A stretch of 37,233 nucleotides of DNA from Salinicola salarius (GCF_002179555.1 NZ_NHOU01000028.1:1-37233), one strand, 5' to 3'; shown: positions 25,925 to 35,230, numbered from the stretch's first letter. Numbers and translations: made by a program. The notes: generated by a model not told the origin, from the sequence alone.

Positions 25925-26419
25925 CTATGACAACCAGGGGCGCACCAGTGCCGGCAACACTTGCCACAAGGGCACCCTGAGTATGGAAAAGGTCAAAATC
26001 GGCGGTGGGTCGCCACGCGACAGGGGAATGACATGGCCGGCAAATATCAGGCGGTAGTGTTCTTCCACCGCCGCCTGTACCGCCAGCGGATCGACCACGC
26101 GATCGATCCCGGTCATCACCACCCAGCCATCCTCGAGATGGGTTTCGTTGCCGGCACGGGATGGCACACCGGCACCGAAGGTCTTGAATCGCGTTCCGGT
26201 GATTTCGATGACATCGCCCTCGGTAACTGCGAACCACTCTTCCCAGTCCTCCTTCTCGACCGAGTGCATCCAGCGCAGAGTGAAGGTCGTCCCCTCCCAC
26301 CCCGGAAAAGCAAACCGCCACTGCGGCCCGTCACGAATGACCAGCCACGGTAGCGGATACGCAGCGGTGGCGATCACCAGGATCACCACCGCTGCGATAC
26401 TCAGCCAGATTTTACGCAT
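25925..26419 (-). CDS. DUF1850 domain-containing protein of a TAXI-TRAP operon
   Basis: A 164-residue protein with an N-terminal hydrophobic helix (about 4-23), probably a signal anchor, followed by a small soluble domain that would face the periplasm. The RWMHSVEKEDWEEWF segment (about 49-63) is characteristic of the DUF1850 family, whose genes regularly sit between a TAXI receptor and the fused permease. The role is unknown. It lies 44 bases after the receptor gene and 24 bases before the permease gene, so it is almost surely co-transcribed. Confidence 0.88.
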   Translation of the reverse strand: MRKIWLSIAAVVILVIATAAYPLPWLVIRDGPQWRFAFPGWEGTTFTLRWMHSVEKEDWEEWFAVTEGDVIEITGTRFKTFGAGVPSRAGNETHLEDGWVVMTGIDRVVDPLAVQAAVEEHYRLIFAGHVIPLSRGDPPPILTFSILRVPLWQVLPALVRPWLS

Positions 26420-26463
26420 CGCCAGGACGTGTCATGGCTTGCGGGACACGCGAGCGCTCTTGC

Positions 26464-27801
26464 TCAGGATTGCGGTTCTTTGTCCTGAGCGTTGTCGCCA
26501 CCACTGGTATCGCTGCCTTCGGTAGGCTGAGCGTTGTCTTCAGGCGTCTCGGCGCTGGTCTGCTTGGCAGGGTCGGCCTCGGCACCGTCCGCATCGGTAG
26601 TTGCCGCCTGTTCGTTGGCTGCCTGGGAAGCTGTGGCCTCGCTGATGTCGGCTTTGTCGCCGCCGCTTCTGGAAGCGAGCGTGTCGTAGTAGGCCTGCGC
26701 GCCCGGATGTACCGGAACGACCAGGTTCTGGTTCATGGTGGCAGGATCGAACTGCTTGAGCGCGCCGACCGAGACGTTGCCGGATTCCAGATAGTCGTGG
26801 AAACGCTTGGCCAGATCCTCGGCGACATCGTCGCGCATGGAAGACGGCACGATCATGATGTTGCGGATCGCCACGGTGTTCACGGCGTCGCCCAGGTTAT
26901 AGCGCTCCGGTGCGCCGGCCGGAATCTCGTAATTCTCGTAGTACGGATATTTTTCCAGCAGCGTGGAAGCAACGTCGCCACTGACCGGCACGAAGGTCAC
27001 GTCGGTGCTCTGCATCAGCCCGGTGATGCTGGAATTGGGCACGCCAGAGGTGAAGAACGCGGCATCCAGGTTGCCGTTGCTCATTTCGGTCACGCTGTCG
27101 GCATAACCGGTGTGGCTGACCTGGGCCAGGTCGTCGTAGCTCAGACCGGCTGACTCCAGCACCTTGGCCGCGCTCTGCTCTACCCCGGAGCCGACCTTGC
27201 CGACGCCGACGCGCTTGCCTTTCAGATCGGCGATGCTCTGGATATCGCTGTCGGCCGTCGCGACGACCTGCACCACGTTGGGATAGAGACCAGCAATGGT
27301 CTGGATATCGGCGGCCTGGCCTTCGAACTGGTTTTGCCCCTTGACCGCATCGTAGGCCACGTCGCTCATCACGATGGCGACCTGGTTCAGACCGTCGGTG
27401 ATGTTGTTGATGTTCTGCACGGAGGCGCCGGTGGAAACGACCTGCACGCCATCGACCAGATCACTCTCCTCGAACACGCTCTTGAGCGCACCGCCGATCG
27501 GATAATAGCTGCCGCCGGTACCGCCGGTGCCGAAGATCAGATTGACCGGCTCGCCACCGCCGGCCGAAGCCTGCTGGCTATCATCCCCGCCCGACTGGGA
27601 AGACTGGTCGTTGTCGTTGGTCGACTCGGAACCATCAGAATCCGGCGTTCCGCCACCGTACTGAGAGGTCGATGATTCCTGAGACGACGGCTGTTTCTGA
27701 TCACCCTCCTTCGCCTGGTCATCACCGTCATCGCCGCAACCGACCAGCAGTGCGCTGGAGAGTCCCAGCGCGGCGACCAGCATTCCTGTGCGTAACTTCA
27801 T
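26464..27801 (-). CDS. TAXI-family TRAP transporter receptor lipoprotein
   Basis: Substrate-binding component of the TRAP system. It has 445 residues, against about 320 for usual family members. A lipoprotein signal ends LLVGC with Cys22 as the lipidation site. Residues about 23-84 form a Ser/Gln/Asp/Gly-rich tether. The binding domain (about 86-378) begins NLIFGTGGTGGSYYPIGGAL, the TAXI hallmark. A further acidic, Ala/Thr/Glu-rich tail of about 67 residues ends the protein. Both extensions lack hydrophobic residues and are presumably disordered. This is the first gene of the operon. Confidence 0.94.
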   Translation of the reverse strand: MKLRTGMLVAALGLSSALLVGCGDDGDDQAKEGDQKQPSSQESSTSQYGGGTPDSDGSESTNDNDQSSQSGGDDSQQASAGGGEPVNLIFGTGGTGGSYYPIGGALKSVFEESDLVDGVQVVSTGASVQNINNITDGLNQVAIVMSDVAYDAVKGQNQFEGQAADIQTIAGLYPNVVQVVATADSDIQSIADLKGKRVGVGKVGSGVEQSAAKVLESAGLSYDDLAQVSHTGYADSVTEMSNGNLDAAFFTSGVPNSSITGLMQSTDVTFVPVSGDVASTLLEKYPYYENYEIPAGAPERYNLGDAVNTVAIRNIMIVPSSMRDDVAEDLAKRFHDYLESGNVSVGALKQFDPATMNQNLVVPVHPGAQAYYDTLASRSGGDKADISEATASQAANEQAATTDADGAEADPAKQTSAETPEDNAQPTEGSDTSGGDNAQDKEPQS

Positions 27802-27926
27802 GTTTCACCCCGTCACTTGATTGTCATCGGCCTGTCCGGCCGAAGAATATACACACCATGATGGCCCCAAGAGTAAGGAACGCCCGGCGGCGATACCATG
27901 CCCGAACCGTCATGCACGACCAAAGT

Positions 27927-29174
27927 CTAAGACTTGTCGGCCTCTTGCGATAAGACTCGCTGAACCAACCCCCCAATGGTCAGACCTTGTACCAGAATCG
28001 AGAAAAGCACGATGAGATAGGTCACCATCACGATGGTGTTGCGGTAGTCGCTCTCGGGCAGACCCAGCGCCAGCGCCACCGAAATTCCGCCCCGCAGCCC
28101 GCCCCAGGTGAGCACACGCGTGGTCCCGGGACGATAGTGAATCCAGCGCTTCAGCATCATCATGGGCAGGCCGATGGTGATCAGCCGAGTCACCAGAATC
28201 ACGCCGATGATCGGCGCGGCAACGATCAGATACGACCACTCGAAGGGGATCAGCAGCAGCTCGAGACCGATCAGCACGAACAGCACCGCGTTGAGAATCT
28301 CGTCGATCAGCTCCCAGAAGCCATCGACATAGCGGCGCGTGGTATCCGACATGGCGTGCTCGCGGCCGCGGTTGCCGATGAACAGCCCGGCGATGACCAT
28401 CGAGATCGGCCCCGAGACGTGCAGATGCGTCGCCAGCGTATAGCCGCCCAGCACCAGCGCCAGGCTGACCAGCACCTCGATCTGATACTGGTCGATGCTC
28501 TTCATCATCCGATAGGCGATGTAACCCATCACCAACCCGAGCAGGATGCCGCCGCCGGCCTCTTCCAGAAACAGCATCGCGGAGTGCGAGACCGTCAGCG
28601 CTTCGGTCGCGGTCGCCGCCCCCAGCATCACGGTGAAGACCACCACCGCGACGCCGTCGTTGAACAGGGATTCACCGACGATCTTGATCTCCATGTCCTC
28701 GGGTGCGCCGGCGCTGCGCATGATGCCGAGCACGGCAATCGGGTCCGTCGGCGAGATCAGCGCCCCGAAGACCAGGCAGTAGAGATAGGGCACCGCCATA
28801 TGGAAGGTAGCGAAGAGCCACCAGGCCGCACTGCCGATCGCCACGGTCGAAATCACCACGCCGATGGTGGCAAGAAAGCTGATCGAATAGCGATAGCGCT
28901 TCAGTTTATGGAAATCGACGTGCAGCGCGCCGGCAAACAGCAGGAACGACAGCATGCCGTCCATCAGCAGCGCATTGAAGTTTATCTGCCCCAGCCAGGC
29001 TTCGGCCCAATCGGTAATCGCGTCGAATCCGAGGTGACTCAGGGCGATCAGCAGCAACGAAGCCATCAGCGAGATGAACATCACGCCGATCGTCGCCGGC
29101 AGCTTGATGAAGCGGTAGTTGAACCACGCGAACAGCGCGGTGATCGTGATGAAGAGTGCTGCGATTTCCAGCAT
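27927..29174 (-). CDS. NhaP-type Na+(K+)/H+ antiporter (CPA1 family)
   Basis: Inner-membrane cation/proton exchanger for Na+ or pH homeostasis. It has 415 residues and 12-13 hydrophobic spans. The ion-site residues of CPA1 proteins are present as TDP (143-145) and FND (171-173), with a later conserved LTWGGLRGGISVALAL segment. MLEIAALF was taken as the start because AGGAAAGGA lies upstream; a frame extending 21 codons further lacks support. There is no C-terminal TrkA domain. It lies between the TAXI operon and metK on the same strand; the metK terminator separates it from metK. Confidence 0.93.
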   Translation of the reverse strand: MLEIAALFITITALFAWFNYRFIKLPATIGVMFISLMASLLLIALSHLGFDAITDWAEAWLGQINFNALLMDGMLSFLLFAGALHVDFHKLKRYRYSISFLATIGVVISTVAIGSAAWWLFATFHMAVPYLYCLVFGALISPTDPIAVLGIMRSAGAPEDMEIKIVGESLFNDGVAVVVFTVMLGAATATEALTVSHSAMLFLEEAGGGILLGLVMGYIAYRMMKSIDQYQIEVLVSLALVLGGYTLATHLHVSGPISMVIAGLFIGNRGREHAMSDTTRRYVDGFWELIDEILNAVLFVLIGLELLLIPFEWSYLIVAAPIIGVILVTRLITIGLPMMMLKRWIHYRPGTTRVLTWGGLRGGISVALALGLPESDYRNTIVMVTYLIVLFSILVQGLTIGGLVQRVLSQEADKS

Positions 29175-29299
29175 GGCATCCTTTCCTGTCGCCGCCAGCC
29201 GTGGCGAATGATCGATAGGCGTCCTGCCCCATACCATAACGATAGTGGCTCATGACGATGGCAGCTATGATGCGGGTTTATCCCGCCGGTAATCAGTCC

Positions 29300-29332
29300 A
29301 AAAAAAAGCGGACCCGAATCAACGGGTCCGCT
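29300..29332 (-). terminator. rho-independent terminator after metK
   Basis: A perfect 10-bp stem (AGCGGACCCG with CGGGTCCGCT, loop of six) is followed on the minus strand by eight T. It ends the metK transcript and lies about 125 bases ahead of the antiporter gene. Confidence 0.93.
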
Positions 29333-29351
29333 CGATGTTGCGGCAAGACGG

Positions 29352-29389
29352 ATCGCCCGGACCGGCCCGGCAGGCCGGCTTCGGGCGAT
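29352..29389 (-). other. long two-tier hairpin in the metK 3' untranslated region
   Basis: Outer arms ATCGCCCG and CGGGCGAT (29352-29359 and 29382-29389) enclose inner arms CCGGCC and GGCCGG around a 5-base loop. It begins about 10 bases after the metK stop and is followed by the separate T-tailed terminator, so it may protect the 3' end of the mRNA. Confidence 0.6.
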
Positions 29390-29399
29390 GGATCGGCGA

Positions 29400-30620
29400 T
29401 CACAGGCCGGCAGCGGCCTTCAGCGTCTCGGCCTTGTCCGTCTTTTCCCACGGGAAAGCGGTAAAGGTTTCGGTCTGGGTTTCACCGTTGACGTCGGTCC
29501 AGGTGTAGCTGTGTTCGAACGGCTCGCGTCCAAAGTGACCATAGGAGGCCGTCAGCTGATACATCGGATGGAGCAGGTCGAGCATGCGGGTGATGGCATG
29601 GGGGCGCAGATCGAAGTGCTCGCGCACCAGTTCGATGATCTTCGCCTCGCTGACCTTGGCGGTGCCGAAGGTGTTGATCGAGACCGAAGTCGGCTCGGCG
29701 ACGCCGATGGCGTAGGAGACCTGGATCTCGCACTTGTCGGCGAGGCCGGCGGCGACGATGTTCTTGGCCACGTAACGCCCGGCGTAGGCGGCACTGCGGT
29801 CGACCTTGGACGGATCCTTGCCGGAGAAGGCGCCGCCACCGTGGCGCGCCATGCCGCCGTAGGTATCGACGATGATCTTGCGTCCGGTCAGGCCGCAATC
29901 ACCCACCGGGCCACCGATCACGAACTTGCCGGTCGGGTTGATGTGGAACCGGGTCTTGTCGTGAATCCACTCCGCCGGCAGCACGTCGCGGATGATCAGA
30001 TCCTCCACCGCCTTGCGCAGATCATCCTGGGAAATGTCCGGGTCGTGCTGGGTCGACAGCACCACGGCATCGACGCCGTTGGGCTTGCCGTTTTCATCAT
30101 AAGTGAAGGTGATCTGGCTCTTGGCATCCGGGCGCAGCCAGGAGAGCGTGCCGTTCTTGCGCAGCTCCGCCTGACGTTCGACGAGACGATGCGAATAGTG
30201 GATCGGCGCCGGCATGAACGAGTCGGTCTCGTTGGTGGCATAGCCGAACATCAGCCCCTGATCGCCCGCGCCCTGATCTTCAGGCTTGCTGCGATCGACG
30301 CCCTGGGCGATATCGACACTCTGCTTGCCGATCAGATTGATCACGCCGCAGGTCTCGCCATCGAAGCCGACTTCCGAGGAGGTATAGCCGATATCCATGA
30401 TCACCTTGCGCACCAGATCTTCCAGATCGACCCAGGCGGTGGTGGAGATCTCGCCGGCGACGATGGCGACACCAGTCTTCACCAGCGTCTCGCAGGCCAC
30501 GCGAGCCTGCTTGTCCCGGGCGATGATGGCGTCGAGGACAGCATCGGAAATCTGATCGGCAATCTTGTCCGGATGACCTTCGGACACGGATTCGGAGGTA
30601 AACAGAGAGTATTCGCTCAT
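29400..30620 (-). CDS. metK: S-adenosylmethionine synthetase
   Basis: Makes S-adenosylmethionine from methionine and ATP; cytoplasmic tetramer. It has 406 residues. The N terminus reads [19 protein letters not shown], the methionine/ATP signature. The glycine-rich phosphate loop [19 protein letters not shown] and the C-terminal [12 protein letters not shown] block are intact. The start is fixed by the conserved N terminus; the ribosome site is weak. No SAM riboswitch was recognised in the 204 bases upstream, which also contain no gene. It appears monocistronic, with its own terminator. Confidence 0.98.
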   Translation of the reverse strand: MSEYSLFTSESVSEGHPDKIADQISDAVLDAIIARDKQARVACETLVKTGVAIVAGEISTTAWVDLEDLVRKVIMDIGYTSSEVGFDGETCGVINLIGKQSVDIAQGVDRSKPEDQGAGDQGLMFGYATNETDSFMPAPIHYSHRLVERQAELRKNGTLSWLRPDAKSQITFTYDENGKPNGVDAVVLSTQHDPDISQDDLRKAVEDLIIRDVLPAEWIHDKTRFHINPTGKFVIGGPVGDCGLTGRKIIVDTYGGMARHGGGAFSGKDPSKVDRSAAYAGRYVAKNIVAAGLADKCEIQVSYAIGVAEPTSVSINTFGTAKVSEAKIIELVREHFDLRPHAITRMLDLLHPMYQLTASYGHFGREPFEHSYTWTDVNGETQTETFTAFPWEKTDKAETLKAAAGL

Positions 30621-30824
30621 GGCGTACGGAGATCCCTTCGTTCACTGGTTGCGGCTCGCGGTCACGATCCGCCTGACAAAATACGCAGCGCCGCCGGTCG
30701 GAAGGACGGATGAAAACGACGCACGACACTACTGTCCCCAAGGCGCCGGGGCAGGACATAAAAGTCTACACACAGAATAGCTAGCTGCCTATTCTTTGCC
30801 ACCTAAGCCGCCGATTGATCGGCG

Positions 30825-31658
30825 CTATCGGACGCTTTTCGTATGGACGCGCTGTATACCGTGCACGATATCGATCAGCCGCTCGATACCCGCCGTGGCG
30901 TTCTCCCGCTGCCAGGCATTGCGCCCGAAGATCACGCCCCGCGCGCCGTTGTCCAACGCATTGCGGGTGAAGCTTGCCAGGGCCTCGTCGTCGTTCATTG
31001 CCGCCCCGCCCAGCACCAGCACCGGAACCGGGCAGCTGTCGGCCAGCGCGCGCATGTCCTCGGCCTCGCCGGTGAACTGCGCCTTGACCAGGTCCGCTCC
31101 CAGCTCCGCGGCGATTCTCGCGACTCGCGCAATCCGCTCGCCATCGAGACGTCCGCCTTCAAGCCCTTTCTCACGATGCCCCCACACCACCGCTTCGATG
31201 ATCAGCGGCAGCCCGATCGCCTCGCACTGGCGGGCGGCCTCCGCCACCGCTTCGAGATTGTCGGCTTCTCGCCTGGGGTCGTCGTAACCGGAGATCAGAC
31301 ACATCACCACAGCGTCCGCACCCATCGCCTGCGCCTGGGCCGGTGTCGCGATCATGCGGTGATGTTCCTCGCCCGCCAGGGTGAAGTCGCCCACCATCGG
31401 GTAGTCGATCCGCAGCACGACCCTGGGCGCCCGGCTATCGGCGAACAGGTCGCCGCAGGACTTGAGCACGCCCGGCGACAGCAGCACCGCCTCCGGCCCG
31501 GCCGCGACGATCGCCTCGCAGGCTCGCCGCGCGTCGATCGCATGTTCCACCGGCCCCGCCAGCAGAGTGCGGTCGAACGCCACCATGCAGCTCAGGCCGG
31601 TATCGCGACGAAATAGCCGCCCGACACGTAACCCACTGGAAGAAAAGACGGTCGTCAT
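30825..31658 (-). CDS. class I aldolase of the FbaB/LsrF (DeoC-fold) family
   Basis: A TIM-barrel Schiff-base aldolase of 277 residues, presumed to cleave a phosphorylated ketose made by its operon partners. The likely Schiff-base lysine is Lys192 in GADLVKAQFTGE, aligned with the VKTYY lysine of LsrF. The phosphate-binding CPVPVLVLGGAAM and GARGVIFGRNAWQ segments near the C terminus match LsrF/FbaB members. The ATG at 31658 overlaps the stop of the upstream FAD-enzyme gene as ATGA and has AGGAG ahead; the frame extends further upstream without support. The exact substrate is unknown: fructose-bisphosphate, a ketose-1-phosphate, or an LsrF-type thiolase substrate are all possible. Confidence 0.85.
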   Translation of the reverse strand: MTTVFSSSGLRVGRLFRRDTGLSCMVAFDRTLLAGPVEHAIDARRACEAIVAAGPEAVLLSPGVLKSCGDLFADSRAPRVVLRIDYPMVGDFTLAGEEHHRMIATPAQAQAMGADAVVMCLISGYDDPRREADNLEAVAEAARQCEAIGLPLIIEAVVWGHREKGLEGGRLDGERIARVARIAAELGADLVKAQFTGEAEDMRALADSCPVPVLVLGGAAMNDDEALASFTRNALDNGARGVIFGRNAWQRENATAGIERLIDIVHGIQRVHTKSVR

Positions 31659-33424
31659 GACGTGCTCTCCTGAGTCGAGATTGTCGAGCTTTCCTGCCCG
31701 GATGTCAGCGCAACGCCATGCAAGCGTGTCGCGATTTCGTACACCGCGTCGATCTCCTCGCGGCGGCGTGTCCCGGCCCAGCCGAGCGCCGCGCCGCACA
31801 GGGTTGCAACCTCGTCGATCACCGCGCTGTCGAGCTGGCCGGAGAGCGCGATGGGCAGACGCCGGAACAGCACGTCGGCCAGATGTTCGACGCGCTCGAA
31901 GCGACAGACGAAATCGATCTCCCCCACCCGATAATCGGCAAGCGAGGCGAGCGGACGCTGCCGATTCACGCCCTCGGCGCTCATTCTCGCGCAGTGACGC
32001 GCCACCGCCTCGCCGCGAGTGCCGTAGCGATCCAGCAGCGTGATCGCCCGCTGCCGGTCGCCCTCGCAGAGCGCCGTCACGCGGGAAAGCCATGCCTCCC
32101 GCGACGCGGCATCGCGGGGATAATCCCGCCCCCCGCCGATCGCCAGCTGCCGGGTATCGATCTCGCGGCGCCGACCGAGCCTGGCGAGCACATCATCCGC
32201 CACCTCCTCGGCAAAGCCACGGAAGGTGGTCCACTTGCCGCCCACCAGCGACAGCACCGGCCGGTCGTGGATACGATCCTCGACGATGGCGTGATCGCGG
32301 CTGATCTGGCCCGGATCGGCGGCATCGCTGCGTGGCAGCGGGCGCACCCCACTGTAGCGATAGCGCACCTGCTCCGGCCCGATCGCGACGCCGGGAAACA
32401 GGTAGCGCACCGCCTCGAGCATGTAATCGCGCTCGTCGTCGTCGCAGACGGCCTGGTCCGGATCGGTGCAGCGAATGTCCGTCGCCCCGACCAGCACGTG
32501 GTTCATGAACGGATAGATCAGACAGATCCGTCCGTCCGGCGTGCCGAAGTAGATCATGCGCCCGTCGAGCTGGCGCCGGAGGGCCGGCACGTCGACGATC
32601 AGATGCCCGCCCTTGGTGCCGCCGATATGCCGCGTCTCCCGCCCCAGCTGGCGGTTGATCTCGTCGATCCAGGCGCCGCCGGCGTTGATGATGAGTTGCG
32701 GCTTCACCGTGAACACGCCGCCCTCCTCGTCCTCGAAGGTGACCGCTTCGCCACCGGCACCGACGAGATTGACGTGATTGAGCGCCATCGCCCCGCGATG
32801 GGTTCGGCAACCCTCGTCGATCAGCTCGAACCCGAGCCGCTCGGCCTGGCTGATCGCCGCATCGTAATAGGTGTGCAGCGCCCGCACGTCGCGCCGAATA
32901 TCCGGCAACGACCGATGTACCTTGCGTCCCAGCATCACCGAATGGCGCGGCATGCTGCGGAAGTGACGTCCGAAGAAATCGTAGAGCGTCAGCCCCACCT
33001 CGCTGATCAGGATGCCGCGGTCGTCGATCTTCGCCGGACGCCGAAAGAAGCGCTGGATCGACGGCCAGATGCCGCCCCACCAGCTGTGCGTGGGCATCGC
33101 CGTACGCAGCGGATGCACCACGTGCGGCGCGTTGCGCAACAGCAGGTTGCGCTCCCGGGTCGACTGCGCCACCAGCCGGAACTCGCCGGTCTCCAGATAC
33201 TTGAGGCCGCCATGGATCAACCGCGAAGGCGCCGCGCTGGCCCCGGCACAGAAATCCTGCTTGTCGACGATCAGGGCATCGACCCCCTGCAGTGCCAGAT
33301 CGCGAAACAGCCCGGCGCCGTTGATGCCGGCGCCGATGATCAGCACCGAGACCGAAGGATCGGCTCGCAGGCGTTCCAGTGTCTGCTGGCGCGTCAGCGG
33401 GGCTGGATTCAGAGATTCCGTCAT
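31655..33424 (-). CDS. GlpD-family FAD-dependent polyol/glycerol-3-phosphate dehydrogenase
   Basis: Membrane-associated flavoenzyme that would oxidise a polyol phosphate and pass electrons to quinone. It has 589 residues: an FAD-binding GAGINGAG (31-38), the HGGLKYLETGEFRLV block (71-85) and a C-terminal helical DAO_C domain. The segment before HGG reads SAAPSRLI, where E. coli GlpD has a GRSSKLI-type sequence, so it belongs to a divergent branch. It is also set in a kinase-aldolase operon rather than beside glpF/glpK. EryB, an erythritol-phosphate dehydrogenase, is in the same superfamily. The start MTESLNPA overlaps the kinase stop as ATGA. A true glycerol-3-phosphate role cannot be excluded. 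Confidence 0.85.
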   Translation of the reverse strand: MTESLNPAPLTRQQTLERLRADPSVSVLIIGAGINGAGLFRDLALQGVDALIVDKQDFCAGASAAPSRLIHGGLKYLETGEFRLVAQSTRERNLLLRNAPHVVHPLRTAMPTHSWWGGIWPSIQRFFRRPAKIDDRGILISEVGLTLYDFFGRHFRSMPRHSVMLGRKVHRSLPDIRRDVRALHTYYDAAISQAERLGFELIDEGCRTHRGAMALNHVNLVGAGGEAVTFEDEEGGVFTVKPQLIINAGGAWIDEINRQLGRETRHIGGTKGGHLIVDVPALRRQLDGRMIYFGTPDGRICLIYPFMNHVLVGATDIRCTDPDQAVCDDDERDYMLEAVRYLFPGVAIGPEQVRYRYSGVRPLPRSDAADPGQISRDHAIVEDRIHDRPVLSLVGGKWTTFRGFAEEVADDVLARLGRRREIDTRQLAIGGGRDYPRDAASREAWLSRVTALCEGDRQRAITLLDRYGTRGEAVARHCARMSAEGVNRQRPLASLADYRVGEIDFVCRFERVEHLADVLFRRLPIALSGQLDSAVIDEVATLCGAALGWAGTRRREEIDAVYEIATRLHGVALTSGQESSTISTQESTS

Positions 33425-34983
33425 CGGGTGGCTCTCCCCATCGGTCTGGATTCGGATTCGGCGTCGGACGCTCCCGCCGACGAGGCCTCGGCATCGAGCA
33501 CCGCCCACAGCGGACGCAGGCACTCGATCAATCGCTCATAACGCTCGAAGCCTTGCTGACACTCGGCCTGGCGATGGGCATCCGGTATGTAGCGGTGATC
33601 GACCTCGCACAGCCGTGTGGCGGTGTCGATCGACGAGAACGCACCGGCCGCGACGCCCGCGCAGATCGCCGCGCCCCAGGCCGCCGCCTCCTGGATGCGC
33701 GAGGTTTCCAGCGGCAAGCCGAGCGAATCGGCGAACAGTTGGGCCAGCCGCGGCGAGTGGCTGCCGCCGCCGGTGATACGGATGCGATCGATGGCGAAGG
33801 TCGACGCCAGCGCATCGACATGGACACGATGATTGAACACCACGCCTTCGAGAATCGCGCGCAGGACATGGCCGCGACCATGCCAGCCCTGCAGGCCGAA
33901 CAGGCCCGCGCTGGCAGGCTCGTCGTAGGGCGAACCGTAAAGAAAAGGGTGATAGACCAGGCGCGACGGGCTCCGGAACGCCTCGTCCAGCGCCGCCTCC
34001 ATGTCGGCGAGAAAGGCCCCGGCGCCGCCATCGCCGGCCCGGCCCCACTGGCGATGAAACCATTCGAGATTGCTCGACGACGCCGGTGAAATCGCCATGT
34101 TTAGCCATTGGCCCGGGCGCAGGCCGTTGCGGGTCGCCCAGCGCGGATCGGGCTTCGGCGCGTCGGAAAAGACTTCGTTGATGCTGAAGGTGCCGGCCGC
34201 GATGGTCAGCGTGTCCGACTCGATGTTGCCCAGCCCCACCGCGCTGGCCGTGACATCGTGAAGCCCCGTCGCCACGGGAGTTCCCGCTTTCAAGCCGGTC
34301 TCGCGGGCCGCCGCCTCGCAGACATGCCCGGCGATCTCGTCGGGCATGCGCACCTCCGGCAGCGCTTCGAAGGCGCCATCGATCCTAAGCATCGACAGCG
34401 CGTCACGGCTGTAGCGCTGGGTCTCGACGTCGGTATAGCCGGTGCTGGACTCGGTGAAGTCGGTCGCCACCGTGCCGGTCAGCTTGAAACGCAGCCAGTC
34501 CTTGCAGGTCAGCACATGGCCGAGCGCGGCGAACCGTTCCGGCTGATGATCCTGCATCCACGCCAGCAAGGTCACCGGCGAGAAAGCGAAAGGCGTCTGC
34601 CCGATCCGCGCCAGCGCTTCGTCCCGAACGCCCTTTCGGCACCAGCGCTCTACCATACCCGCCGCGCGGCTATCCAGTGAGGTGATCGCCCGGCCAAGCG
34701 GCTCACCCTTCCCGTCAATCGGGTAAAGCCCGTCACCATGACCGGTAACGCCGACTGCCAGGATTTCGTCACCGTCCAGCTCGGCCATTGCCAGGGCACC
34801 ACGTATCGCCGCTGTCGCGCTCGCCCAGGCGGCGCTCATGTCACGCTCGACCCAGTGCGCCTGAGGATGCTCGAGCCGGGAAGATTCCCGCCCGATCCCC
34901 ACGACGTGGCCCTGGGTATCGAAGATCACCGCCTTGGTGGAACTGGAGCCGCCATCGAGCCCCAGCAGATAACCGCGTGACAT
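33421..34983 (-). CDS. FGGY-family carbohydrate kinase (LyxK/EryA-like)
   Basis: ATP-dependent sugar or polyol kinase, first gene of the minus-strand catabolic operon. It has 520 residues. The N-terminal phosphate loop LGLDGGSSSTKAVIFD (7-22), the catalytic base Asp243 in TGLHDVTASAVGLG and the ITGGGSHSPRLAQLFAD block (403-419) place it in FGGY. By eye it is nearer the L-xylulose kinase/erythritol kinase branch than GlpK or XylB. GGGGAGG lies 6 bases before the ATG. A Ser/Ala/Glu-rich tail of about 25 residues follows the conserved domain. The likely substrates are a C4 or C5 polyol or ketose; the sequence alone does not decide. Confidence 0.88.
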   Translation of the reverse strand: MSRGYLLGLDGGSSSTKAVIFDTQGHVVGIGRESSRLEHPQAHWVERDMSAAWASATAAIRGALAMAELDGDEILAVGVTGHGDGLYPIDGKGEPLGRAITSLDSRAAGMVERWCRKGVRDEALARIGQTPFAFSPVTLLAWMQDHQPERFAALGHVLTCKDWLRFKLTGTVATDFTESSTGYTDVETQRYSRDALSMLRIDGAFEALPEVRMPDEIAGHVCEAAARETGLKAGTPVATGLHDVTASAVGLGNIESDTLTIAAGTFSINEVFSDAPKPDPRWATRNGLRPGQWLNMAISPASSSNLEWFHRQWGRAGDGGAGAFLADMEAALDEAFRSPSRLVYHPFLYGSPYDEPASAGLFGLQGWHGRGHVLRAILEGVVFNHRVHVDALASTFAIDRIRITGGGSHSPRLAQLFADSLGLPLETSRIQEAAAWGAAICAGVAAGAFSSIDTATRLCEVDHRYIPDAHRQAECQQGFERYERLIECLRPLWAVLDAEASSAGASDAESESRPMGRATR

Positions 34984-35081
34984 GGCTGCCTCCCCGTTGA
35001 TCGCCTTCGCCGAATCATTCAGTGGTGGCTTGCACGAACGCCACTCGCGGCCATTTCTAACATTATTCTGTGACGAAAAGT

Positions 35082-35095
35082 CGTTAGACGTTAGT
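35082..35095. promoter_or_regulatory. candidate DeoR-type operator near the kinase operon
   Basis: Two adjacent 7-bp direct repeats, CGTTAGA and CGTTAGT, lie about 100 bases upstream of the kinase start. DeoR-family proteins often bind short direct repeats. A similar pair lies beside the divergent dehydrogenase gene. Confidence 0.5.
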
Positions 35096-35112
35096 GTTAA
35101 CTATCTTTCTGA

Positions 35113-35147
35113 TTTTAAATAATACTAATTTAATCAAAGATTTAAAA
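35113..35147. promoter_or_regulatory. AT-rich inverted repeat in the divergent polyol promoter region
   Basis: TTTTAAAT (35113-35120) pairs perfectly with ATTTAAAA (35140-35147) across 19 bases. It sits in the middle of a strongly AT-rich stretch between the two divergent operons, where promoter elements for both are expected. Confidence 0.4.
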
Positions 35148-35230
35148 ATTACCCGCCGAGCAGGAAACTTATCCGAGACCAAAGTCATACGGCAGTACGT
35201 CACTTTTTGATGTTATTTCTTCACTACTCC

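Noticed and set aside
23975-25930. A 651-codon plus-strand frame opposite the TRAP permease
   Set aside because: The product is a His/Arg/Gln-rich string without hydrophobic cores or motifs, antisense to a clear membrane permease.
30803-30824. Short dyad (CGCCGAT-TG-ATCGGCG) after the aldolase gene as a terminator
   Set aside because: The loop is only two bases and no T-run follows on either strand, so termination cannot be supported.
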